From Luminiphilus sp. (GTDB lineage Bacteria; Pseudomonadota; Gammaproteobacteria; Pseudomonadales; Halieaceae), in the NCBI GenBank assembly GCA_024638905.1, contig JAHEJH010000098.1, positions 1-5,378 on the forward strand: DNA of 5,378 nt, given 5' to 3'. The notes under the pieces are model-generated. The model was not told the DNA's origin. It saw only the letters and a program-made list of their open reading frames with translations, and did no database searches. Shown here one piece after another: positions 1 to 5,378 of the stretch. The position numbers were made by a program, and so were the translations under genes. How positions within the stretch are numbered: the first letter of the stretch is position 1; each line of letters opens with the position of its first letter.

Positions 1-738
1 CACACCCAACTGTGCGCAAGCTTGCCCACAGTCGGCTCGCCTTTGGGCGTAGGCGCCCTCCGCGAGTGCATGGGAAACGCCGGAGTGAATCACCAGCAAT
101 GCCGGCGCCTGTGAGTCAAAGGGGACTGACCGCGCTGTCTGAGCCGCACAATCAAGCAACAACGCCTGTCCGGACTCTGCTAACTCGACCACGGTCTGAT
201 CCATGATCCCGCAGGGAACACCTGCCATCTCGCGTTCGGCCTGAACGCAGGCCTCAATACGCTCACTGCCGGTTAACGCCTGCTCTGTAACCGCCTCCAA
301 CAGGTGTGCCGTCGCCAATTCCAGCGCTGCACTGCTGGATAAACCGCCTCCCGGCGGGACACTCGACGCAACAGCGACGTCCAGCCCGGAGCAATGCACA
401 CCGCGCGAATCATATTGAGCGATGACACCCTGAACGTAACGCATCCAGGGGTCGCGATGCGGCGTGTGTAACTGATCGAGCGACAGACTGCTCTCCCGGG
501 CAATCGCCAAACTCCGCACCCGGATCTGACCAGGCATGCCGGGTGCGGCAGCCATAGCGGTGTAACGGTCGATAGCGACGGGCAGCACCCAGCCTTGGTT
601 GTAGTCCGTGTGCTCGCCAATCAGATTGACCCGTCCCGGAGCGGCCGCCCGCCAACACGCTGTTTGCCCCGACAGCTCGGCCACGGCCGCCGATGCCGAG
701 TCAATGAGCGAGGCTAATGAAGGGTTGGATTCCATCAT
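1..738 (-). CDS. galK: Galactokinase, N-terminal part (C-terminus beyond left edge)
   Basis: Galactokinase phosphorylates alpha-D-galactose at C1 with ATP, the first committed step of the Leloir pathway, in the cytosol. The minus strand is open for 246 codons from ATG at 738 to base 1 with no stop, so about the first two thirds of a usual ~380-residue protein is present. The galactokinase signature PGRVNLIGEHTDYN is at residues 34-47 and carries the substrate-binding Arg36, Glu42, His43 and Asp45. The GHMP-kinase ATP-binding loop PPGGGLSSSAA is at 128-138. CGIMDQ at 176-181 supplies Asp180, the expected catalytic base. The third GHMP motif (GGGFGG type) would lie beyond the edge. Two consecutive ATG codons (738 and 735) could start it and neither has a clear Shine-Dalgarno sequence. 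The frame stays open upstream to a stop at 805-807, but family alignment favours the ATG pair. It is divergent from the DASH cryptochrome gene. Identity is secure; completeness cannot be judged. Confidence 0.95.
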   Translation of the reverse strand, partial: MMESNPSLASLIDSASAAVAELSGQTACWRAAAPGRVNLIGEHTDYNQGWVLPVAIDRYTAMAAAPGMPGQIRVRSLAIARESSLSLDQLHTPHRDPWMRYVQGVIAQYDSRGVHCSGLDVAVASSVPPGGGLSSSAALELATAHLLEAVTEQALTGSERIEACVQAEREMAGVPCGIMDQTVVELAESGQALLLDCAAQTARSVPFDSQAPALLVIHSGVSHALAEGAYAQRRADCGQACAQLGV

Positions 739-868
739 GCCGGTGGCGGTTATCCGTCGAGATTTGGTTGGCAGGGCCCGCAAGTGAAGCTGGGCACTAT
801 TGCGTCACGGCCGATCCGTGATTTACGGGCCAGCGTACACCAGAACACTCTCTGCTGGGTGTGCCACC
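739..868. promoter_or_regulatory. Divergent intergenic region between galK and the DASH cryptochrome gene
   Basis: These 130 bp separate two genes transcribed away from each other, so promoters for both should lie here. I could not find a convincing sigma-70 -35/-10 pair on either strand. A TTGGCA at 768-773 has no acceptable -10 at normal spacing. The only structured element seen is the inverted repeat at 805-821. The promoter role follows from gene orientation, not from a recognised motif. Confidence 0.5.
805..821. promoter_or_regulatory. Candidate operator: 17-bp inverted repeat TCACGG-N5-CCGTGA
   Basis: The sequence TCACGGCCGATCCGTGA has perfect 6-bp arms around a 5-base spacer. It lies 47 bp upstream of the DASH cryptochrome ATG and 66 bp upstream of the galK ATG, a typical place for a regulator dimer to bind between divergent genes. 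The half-sites are not in CRP order (TGTGA then TCACA), and I do not recognise the motif as a known LitR, LexA or GalR site. A 6-bp arm match can arise by chance in GC-rich DNA. Confidence 0.3.
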
Positions 869-2170
869 ATGCGCCAACTCCACTGGTTCCAGACTGATCT
901 GCGCTTGGCAGACAACCCGGCGCTGTCCAGCGCGCAGGGCGCAGACTCGCTGCTCTGCATTTACCTGATGCCCAAGCCCAGGCCCTGGTGCAATCTGACA
1001 GGCCTCGGCCCACAGCGGGATCGTTTTCTGCGCGAGTCGTTGCAGGAACTCAAAGAGCAGCTCCAGGCATTAGGTCAGGATCTGATGGTCCTCGAGGGCT
1101 CTCCCGAGCTGGTCCTGCCCAATATTGTGGACCGTTTCAGCATTGACCTCGTCACCACCAGCTTTACGCCCGGCTGGTACGAAAAGCAGGCCATCACCTT
1201 CTTGGAGCAAAAGCTTCCCGCAACGCTGTCTGTATTCCGTGGCAGCACGCTGTTTGACGCCGAGCAGTTCCCCTTCGAGATGGCAGATTTACCCGATACG
1301 TTCTCGCCGTTTCGGCGCAAGGTGGAAAAACTCAATATCAGCAGTCCTCTGGCAGCACCGGGCACGCTGCCACCGCCCCCTTCGGCGCAATTTGACGCGA
1401 TTCCCCGAGCGGCGGCCTCGCCCCACCCCGGCCTGCCGCTCCCAGGCGGGAGCACCGCCGGGCTCAGGCGCCTCGATCAGTTTCTGTTTCACACCCATGC
1501 CATCGCGGACTACAAACAAACCCGCAATGATCTCGATGGCCTGAGTGGCTCGAGCACGCTCTCCCCTTGGCTGGCTGGCGGAGCGCTGTCTGCGCGCACA
1601 GTGGCCCACGCGATTTTCCGCTACGAGCGAGAACACGTCGCCAATGACTCCACCTACTGGCTTTACTTCGAGCTCTTGTGGCGGGAGTTTTTCCACTGGC
1701 GCGCCGTGATCGATCGCCAATCGCTGTTCCGCCAGGGCGGTCGCTCGGGTCGACGGCTGCTAACCACCTTCGAGCCCCGTCATTTTGCGAGATGGTGCGC
1801 GGGCGACACCGACTATCCGCTGGTCAACGCCCTCATGCGGCAGCTGGTCGCCACAGGCTGGATGAGCAATCGCGGTCGCCAGATCGCCGCCTCGTGCCTT
1901 ATCAATGAACTTGGACTCGACTGGCGTTATGGCGCTGCCTTCTTTGAACAACAGCTCATCGACTACGACGTAGGCAGCAACTACGGCAATTGGCAGTACA
2001 TCGCGGGAGTGGGTTCAGACCCGCGAGGGGGCCGTCAATTCAATCTGGCAAAGCAGGCCGCGCAATACGACCCGGACGACACCTTTACCCTAAAGTGGGA
2101 GGGATTCCGCCCGACGCAGCCGGAACACGTGGTGGATGGTGCCGACTGGCCCATCACGGATCAGAGCTGA
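869..2170 (+). CDS. DASH-family cryptochrome / single-stranded-DNA CPD photolyase
   Basis: A 433-residue flavoprotein of the photolyase/cryptochrome superfamily, DASH branch. Members use blue light and FADH- to repair cyclobutane pyrimidine dimers, mainly in single-stranded or looped DNA, and may also signal. The N-terminal alpha/beta antenna domain begins at once with WFQTDLRLADNPAL (residues 6-19). The DASH-like stretch FPFEMADLPDTFSPFRRKVE (134-153) links to the helical FAD domain. That domain shows YKQTRNDLDG (215-224), STLSPWL (229-235), ANDSTYWLYFELLWREFF (258-275), TGWMSNRGRQ (329-338) and NYGNWQYIAGVGSDPR (371-386). Glu268 and Trp271 match the dimer-contacting Glu274/Trp277 of E. coli photolyase. 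Trp309, Trp352 and Trp375 match its tryptophan triad, and Asn371 the FAD-N5 asparagine. Tyr377 replaces E. coli Trp384, as is usual in DASH proteins. The ATG at 869 is preferred over a TTG at 800 because the family starts only a few residues before this motif. The Shine-Dalgarno is weak. The stop overlaps the next gene. Confidence 0.95.
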   Translation: MRQLHWFQTDLRLADNPALSSAQGADSLLCIYLMPKPRPWCNLTGLGPQRDRFLRESLQELKEQLQALGQDLMVLEGSPELVLPNIVDRFSIDLVTTSFTPGWYEKQAITFLEQKLPATLSVFRGSTLFDAEQFPFEMADLPDTFSPFRRKVEKLNISSPLAAPGTLPPPPSAQFDAIPRAAASPHPGLPLPGGSTAGLRRLDQFLFHTHAIADYKQTRNDLDGLSGSSTLSPWLAGGALSARTVAHAIFRYEREHVANDSTYWLYFELLWREFFHWRAVIDRQSLFRQGGRSGRRLLTTFEPRHFARWCAGDTDYPLVNALMRQLVATGWMSNRGRQIAASCLINELGLDWRYGAAFFEQQLIDYDVGSNYGNWQYIAGVGSDPRGGRQFNLAKQAAQYDPDDTFTLKWEGFRPTQPEHVVDGADWPITDQS

Positions 2171-2346
2171 TGGCACATCGGAAAAAATCTGACCTACCCA
2201 CCAAGGTCTGCCCGGTCTGCGAGCGCCCGTTCAGTTGGCGCGCGCGCTGGAAGCATCAGTGGGATGAGATCGTGTATTGCTCCAAGCGATGCAGCGGCCA
2301 ACGCTGGCGTAAAGGCAAGCCTGTGCTCACCACGAGTGACGCCTAG
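2170..2346 (+). CDS. DUF2256 family small Cys4 zinc-finger-like protein
   Basis: A 58-residue basic protein matching the DUF2256 pattern: LPTKVCPVCERPFSWRARW (residues 9-27), then WDEIVYCSKRC (31-41). Four cysteines at 14, 17, 37 and 41 (C-x2-C, then C-x3-C) should bind one zinc ion in a treble-clef or ribbon-like fold. The molecular function of the family is not known to me. Its genes are, as I recall, commonly found beside cryptochrome/photolyase genes, and this window shows exactly that. The ATG shares its A with the TGA stop of the DASH cryptochrome (TGATG), so translation is probably coupled and the two form one operon. The stop TAG interlocks with the stop of the convergent FeS photolyase gene in CTAG. 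The surplus of Lys/Arg and the zinc knuckle would suit nucleic-acid or protein binding, but that is inference. Confidence 0.9.
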   Translation: MAHRKKSDLPTKVCPVCERPFSWRARWKHQWDEIVYCSKRCSGQRWRKGKPVLTTSDA

Positions 2347-3881
2347 AGCTCGGCAATCTGTTCGAGAGTGTGATCTGCCCACTGCAGCACCGCCTCGCGA
2401 TCCTCATCGCTCCGTTTTCTCCAGCCACCCAGTATCAGCCCCATGCGGGGGTTTTGGCTCAGTAGCGCGTTGTGGCGGTCGATAAAGTGCCAGTAAAGGC
2501 TGTTGTAGGGGCAGGCATCCTCCCCCGTGACCCGCTTGGGGTCATAGCGGCAGGCCTTGCAGTGGTTGCCCTGCTTTTGGATGTATTTGCCGCTGGCCGC
2601 ATAGGGCTTGGACGCCATGATGCCGCCATCGGCAAACAGCGCCATCCCCAATGTATTGGGCAGCTCGACCCACTCGTAGGCATCGAGATAAACACCGAGA
2701 TACCAGTCACACACCTCGGGCACGCTGAGCCCGGCAATCAGCGCAAAATTGCCGATCACCATCAGCCGCTGGATGTGGTGGGCGTAGCCAAGTTCCAGCG
2801 ACTGCCGTAGCGCTTGAGACAGGCAGCGCATTTCCGTATCACCTGTCCAGAACCACTCCGGTAAAGGCCTGTGTGCCGATAGAGCATTGCGCTCGCGATA
2901 ATCCGGCATGTGGTGCCAATACAGGCCACGAACATACTCACGCCAACCCAGCACCTGCCGAATAAAACCCTCCGCCGCTGACAGGGAACAATGACCGCGA
3001 CGGAAAGCCGCCTCCACCTGCTCGCAAACAGGCAGTGGGTCCAGCAAACCGCAGTTGAGGTACATTGAAATCAGACCGTGAAAAAGCCAGGGTGACTCCT
3101 CGGCCAGCGCGTCCTGATACGTGCCAAAGGCGGGCAACGCGTGCTCACAAAACCAGTCTAGCTCGTCCTGCGCAGCCTTATGCGTGACAGCCCAGCGAAA
3201 GGTCGACAGGTCTCCGGGATGATCAGGAAAGACGGCCTCTACCATCGCAATCACCGCGCGCGTAATGTCATCGTGCTCGGGCTCGGATCGCACAGGGATC
3301 TCACATTGCTCGCGCCAGCCGGTGCGGTTGTCGGCATCGTAGTTCCACTTGCCACCCTCGGGCTGGTCAGCATCCATCAAGAGCCCATAGCGCTTGCGCA
3401 TGTCGCGATAGAAATACTCCATGCGCAGCTGTTTGCGGCCAGAAGCCCAGTCTGAAAAATCCTGCCTAGAGGCGAGAAACCGGGTGTCTTCAAGCAGCTC
3501 AACGGGCAAGCCCAAAGCATCGGACCAACGCTGCATCTGCTCGAGCAACCGATACTCTCCGGGCTCACAGACCAGCAGCCGTTCATAGCGCCACTGCTCC
3601 TGTGCGCGCTCGCACGCAGCGAGCAAGGACGGGACTGAATCCTCATAGGGGTAATACGCCACCTGATAGCCGCGCTCACCGAGCGCCTCGGCAAAGTGAC
3701 GCATCGCGCTGAAGAGCAGCGCGATCTTGTGGCGGTTGTGGCGAACATAGCTGGCCTCCTCACGAACTTCGGCGAGGATCACCACCGTCGTGTCAGGGTC
3801 GGCCTGTTGCAGCGCGGGGTGACCCCAGCTCAGCTGGTCTCCCAACAACAAAATCGCGTTCTTTCGGCTCATGCTTGGCAT
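2343..3881 (-). CDS. Iron-sulfur bacterial cryptochrome/photolyase (FeS-BCP), probable (6-4) photolyase
   Basis: A 512-residue protein of the deoxyribodipyrimidine photolyase-related family (PF04244 type). Characterised relatives (Agrobacterium PhrB, Rhodobacter CryB) carry FAD, a 6,7-dimethyl-8-ribityllumazine antenna and a [4Fe-4S] cluster; PhrB repairs (6-4) photoproducts. The N-terminus AILLLGDQLSWGHPAL is the antenna-domain start. Cluster cysteines are Cys353, Cys441, Cys444 and Cys457. Their spacing (88, 3, 13) is identical to PhrB Cys350/438/441/454. GYAHHIQRLM holds the His-His pair (368-369; PhrB His366 equivalent) needed for (6-4) repair. Trp345, Trp393, Tyr394, Tyr427 and Tyr433 fall at the PhrB positions 342, 390, 391, 424 and 430. 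The ATG at 3881 is chosen because GAGAGG lies 8 bases upstream. The ATG at 3872 would give a protein numbered exactly like PhrB and stays possible. It converges on DUF2256 with a 4-bp overlap and diverges from the dipeptidase gene. Substrate is inferred from residues. Confidence 0.95.
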   Translation of the reverse strand: MPSMSRKNAILLLGDQLSWGHPALQQADPDTTVVILAEVREEASYVRHNRHKIALLFSAMRHFAEALGERGYQVAYYPYEDSVPSLLAACERAQEQWRYERLLVCEPGEYRLLEQMQRWSDALGLPVELLEDTRFLASRQDFSDWASGRKQLRMEYFYRDMRKRYGLLMDADQPEGGKWNYDADNRTGWREQCEIPVRSEPEHDDITRAVIAMVEAVFPDHPGDLSTFRWAVTHKAAQDELDWFCEHALPAFGTYQDALAEESPWLFHGLISMYLNCGLLDPLPVCEQVEAAFRRGHCSLSAAEGFIRQVLGWREYVRGLYWHHMPDYRERNALSAHRPLPEWFWTGDTEMRCLSQALRQSLELGYAHHIQRLMVIGNFALIAGLSVPEVCDWYLGVYLDAYEWVELPNTLGMALFADGGIMASKPYAASGKYIQKQGNHCKACRYDPKRVTGEDACPYNSLYWHFIDRHNALLSQNPRMGLILGGWRKRSDEDREAVLQWADHTLEQIAEL

Positions 3882-3889
3882 ACGTAGCG

Positions 3890-3895
3890 CCTCTC
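3890..3895 (-). promoter_or_regulatory. Ribosome binding site of the FeS-BCP gene
   Basis: Read on the minus strand, GAGAGG is followed by 8 bases and then ATG at 3881. The spacing is right for this ATG but too long (17 bases) for the in-frame ATG at 3872, so it decides the start in favour of 3881. Confidence 0.6.
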
Positions 3896-3963
3896 GGGGC
3901 AGACCGGTTGCCCGGGCGTTTGAAACCAGACAGACTGCGGACACCCTCAAAAATCGCAGTCCA

Positions 3964-3970
3964 GGGGAGG
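3964..3970 (+). promoter_or_regulatory. Strong ribosome binding site of the dipeptidase gene
   Basis: GGGGAGG followed by a 6-base spacer and ATG at 3977. It is the best Shine-Dalgarno in the window and rules against an in-frame start further upstream near 3875, which would overlap the start of the divergent photolyase gene. Confidence 0.8.
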
Positions 3971-3976
3971 TCGCCC

Positions 3977-5155
3977 ATGACATGGCTGAAAGGATTACTC
4001 ACCGTCGTGTCGCTGCTGGCGGGTGCACTGGTCGCCGCGTTTTTTATGCTGGGACCGCAGTGGGTGGATCGCAACGCCAATCTGGTGCTGGGCGACCCTG
4101 GCCGGGCTCCCACACCCGAAGCACGGGCGCTACACGCGCAGCTCATCGTGGGGGACTTGCACGCGGACTCCGCTCTCTGGGGCAAGGACCTTTTGCACCG
4201 CAACGAGTGGGGGCAGGTCGACCTGCCGCGCCTGATTGAGGGCGGTGCCGCGCTGCAGATGTTCACCACCGTCACCAAATCACCGCAGGGACAGAACTAC
4301 GAACAGAATGCGACCGACACGGCGGATAACATCACGCTGCTAGCCATAGCACAGCGCTGGCCCGCGGCGACTTTTGACAGCCTTTTTGCCCGGGCGATGC
4401 TGCAGGCCGACCGGGTGCGGGCGGCAGCGGCGCAAAGCCCGCAAATGACCCTGATCACCTCACAATCGGAACTCAGCCAATTATTGGCCCGGCGCGGTCG
4501 CGGTGAAGCAGTGGTCGGTGCATTGCTGGGCACCGAAGGGTCGCATGCGCTCGATGGCCAATTAGACAACATCGGCCAGCTGTATGACGCGGGCTTTCGC
4601 ATGATGGGCCTGCATCACTTCTTCGATAATAGCCTCGGTGGCTCCCTTCACGGAGAATCGCAAGCAGGACTCACGCCATTTGGCGAGCTGGCTGTGCGCA
4701 ACATGCAGAAGAAAGGGATCATGATTGATGTGGCCCACAGCAGTGAAGCCACGGTGCGAGACACCTTGCGGGTGACAGAGGGTGATGCCCTTATCGTCAG
4801 TCACACCGGCTTTGACGGGCACTGCCCGAGCCCCCGTAACATCAGCGACGAGACCATGGCACTGATTACCGAGGCGGGCGGTTTGATCGGGGTCGGCTTC
4901 TGGGCCGACGTGACCTGTGGCAAAGGCATTGATGCGATTGCCAGTGCCATTCAATACGGCGTCGAGCGATTTGGAGTGGACCATATCGCGCTGGGATCAG
5001 ACTGGGACGGATCGGTCACGACCCCAATCGATGCCTCACAACTACCCCATTTGACTCAGGCGTTGCTGGATGCCGGATTGACGCAGACCGAGGTGCGCGC
5101 CGTGATGGGCGGCAACATGTGGCGCTTTTTGGCGCAACACCTGCCACCCGGCTAA
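3977..5155 (+). CDS. Membrane-anchored dipeptidase, peptidase family M19
   Basis: A 392-residue zinc dipeptidase of the renal (membrane) dipeptidase family, which hydrolyses a range of dipeptides with a binuclear zinc centre. Residues about 5-26 form one hydrophobic segment after a Lys-containing start, without a lipobox. It is therefore an uncleaved membrane anchor or a Sec signal peptide, and the enzyme should face the periplasm. Metal ligands expected from the renal enzyme are all visible: GDLHADS (His62, Asp64), LGTEGSH (Glu187), DVAHSSE (His254) and VSHTGFDGH (His276). Substrate-site counterparts are His214 in GLHHFFDN, Arg287 in PRNISDE and Asp342 in GSDWDG. GGNMWRFL near the end is the usual M19 C-terminal motif. 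Length is normal for the family. The start at 3977 is fixed by the preceding GGGGAGG. It is divergent from the FeS photolyase and ends 24 bp from the convergent acyl-CoA dehydrogenase gene. Physiological substrate is unknown. Confidence 0.93.
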   Translation: MTWLKGLLTVVSLLAGALVAAFFMLGPQWVDRNANLVLGDPGRAPTPEARALHAQLIVGDLHADSALWGKDLLHRNEWGQVDLPRLIEGGAALQMFTTVTKSPQGQNYEQNATDTADNITLLAIAQRWPAATFDSLFARAMLQADRVRAAAAQSPQMTLITSQSELSQLLARRGRGEAVVGALLGTEGSHALDGQLDNIGQLYDAGFRMMGLHHFFDNSLGGSLHGESQAGLTPFGELAVRNMQKKGIMIDVAHSSEATVRDTLRVTEGDALIVSHTGFDGHCPSPRNISDETMALITEAGGLIGVGFWADVTCGKGIDAIASAIQYGVERFGVDHIALGSDWDGSVTTPIDASQLPHLTQALLDAGLTQTEVRAVMGGNMWRFLAQHLPPG

Positions 5156-5163
5156 GGGGTTGC

Positions 5164-5180
5164 GGCGGCGTCTCGTCGCC
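5164..5180 (+). terminator. Small hairpin between convergent genes, possible terminator
   Basis: GGCGGCG, loop TCT, then CGTCGCC can form a 7-bp stem with one G-U wobble in the plus-strand transcript, 8 bp after the dipeptidase stop. No T-run follows (TAACTATC), so it is not a classic intrinsic terminator. On the minus strand the wobble becomes an A-C mismatch. Its place between two gene ends is the main support. Confidence 0.3.
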
Positions 5181-5378
5181 TAACTATCGAGTAGCAGCGA
5201 CGCCAAGCGCTTGCGATGGTGAATCGCGCCCCCGTACATCTGCTGCGCCCACTGGGCACGGCGAATGAACAGCGTGGAATCACACTCCCAGGTAAAGCCA
5301 AAGCCGCCGTGGAACTGCACCGAGCGATCACCGGCAAACACCATGACGTCGTCGGCGGCGACTTTAGCCATGCGGCAG
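5180..5378 (-). CDS. Acyl-CoA dehydrogenase, C-terminal end (N-terminus beyond right edge)
   Basis: The minus strand is open from the right edge to a TAG at 5182-5180, giving the last 65 residues. The segment VQFHGGFGFTWECD, around 5279-5320, followed by LFIRRAQW, is the characteristic C-terminal helix-turn region of acyl-CoA dehydrogenases, FAD enzymes that introduce an alpha-beta double bond into acyl-CoA thioesters. The GFTWE variant is common in FadE-type enzymes of fatty-acid, branched-acid or sterol side-chain degradation; the substrate cannot be told from this fragment. The internal ATG at 5371 is not the true start, because the catalytic and FAD-binding domains must lie upstream. It converges with the dipeptidase gene at 24 bp. 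Confidence 0.9.
   Translation of the reverse strand, partial: CRMAKVAADDVMVFAGDRSVQFHGGFGFTWECDSTLFIRRAQWAQQMYGGAIHHRKRLASLLLDS

Larger units (their letters stand above)
3882..3976. promoter_or_regulatory. Divergent intergenic region between the FeS-BCP and dipeptidase genes
   Basis: These 95 bp must contain the start signals of two divergent genes. Apart from the two Shine-Dalgarno sequences I find no convincing promoter. TTGAAA at 3920-3925 has no matching -10 at 16-18 bp. The weak dyad GGGCA-N7-TGCCC at 3897-3913 is GC-rich and short. It does not repeat the TCACGG-N5-CCGTGA element seen upstream of the DASH gene. Confidence 0.4.

Noticed and set aside
12..206. Plus-strand 64-codon open frame near the left edge
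   Set aside because: It lies antisense within the galactokinase coding frame, which has clear family motifs; it has no ribosome binding site and no recognisable protein.
273..658. Two minus-strand open frames of 115 and 82 codons
   Set aside because: They are shifted frames of galactokinase; the correct frame reads PGRVNLIGEHTDYN and is open to the window edge.
800..868. N-terminal extension of the DASH cryptochrome from a TTG codon
   Set aside because: The extra 23 residues have no family counterpart; the photolyase fold begins directly after the ATG at 869.
1075..1720. Minus-strand open frames of 126 and 143 codons opposite the DASH gene
   Set aside because: Low-complexity Arg/Gly/Ala-rich shadows of a GC-rich gene, without family motifs or start signals.
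3897..3913. GGGCA-N7-TGCCC dyad, with ACCGGT in its centre
   Set aside because: The arms are only 5 bp and GC-rich, and the dyad overlaps the sequence just upstream of the photolyase ribosome binding site; chance is a sufficient explanation.
3875..3976. Upstream extension of the dipeptidase by 34 residues
   Set aside because: The ATG at 3977 has a strong GGGGAGG at ideal spacing and begins directly with the membrane segment; the extension would overlap the divergent photolyase start.
3793..4278. Minus-strand 161-codon open frame across the photolyase/dipeptidase boundary
   Set aside because: It overlaps the starts of two well-supported genes in other frames and has a biased, motif-free composition.
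1..5378. Mobile element, CRISPR array, tRNA or phage signature
   Set aside because: No direct-repeat arrays, transposase motifs, tRNA-like cloverleaf or terminal inverted repeats were seen; all bases are accounted for by ordinary genes and short intergenic gaps.

Overview
The window reads as an ordinary chromosomal segment of a high-GC proteobacterium. Galactokinase, photolyases, an M19 dipeptidase and an acyl-CoA dehydrogenase in tight gene packing fit a marine, light-exposed gammaproteobacterium such as the OM60/NOR5 (Halieaceae) type. That placement is inferred from gene content only; no taxonomic marker is present. I see no insertion sequence, tRNA, rRNA, CRISPR array or phage gene.

Layout from left to right: (1) the N-terminal 246 codons of galactokinase (galK) on the minus strand, running off the left edge; (2) a 130-bp divergent intergenic region (739-868) with a 17-bp inverted repeat; (3) a plus-strand DASH-type cryptochrome/photolyase; (4) a 58-aa DUF2256 zinc-finger-like protein whose ATG overlaps the cryptochrome stop codon; (5) on the minus strand, convergent and overlapping by the four bases CTAG, an iron-sulfur bacterial cryptochrome/photolyase (FeS-BCP, prokaryotic (6-4) photolyase family); (6) a 95-bp divergent intergenic region; (7) a plus-strand membrane-anchored M19 dipeptidase; (8) the C-terminal end of an acyl-CoA dehydrogenase on the minus strand, running off the right edge.

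The core of interest is 869-3881, a compact light and UV-damage module. It joins two distantly related flavoprotein photolyase families, whose expected substrates differ (CPD in mainly single-stranded DNA for DASH; (6-4) photoproducts for FeS-BCP), with an uncharacterised Cys4 mini-protein. The FeS-BCP keeps the four cluster cysteines, the two active-site histidines and the electron-transfer residues at exactly the spacing remembered for Agrobacterium PhrB, so it is probably functional. The DASH protein keeps the tryptophan triad and the FAD-proximal asparagine. The flanking genes (galactose metabolism, peptide hydrolysis, acyl-CoA oxidation) look like unrelated housekeeping neighbours.
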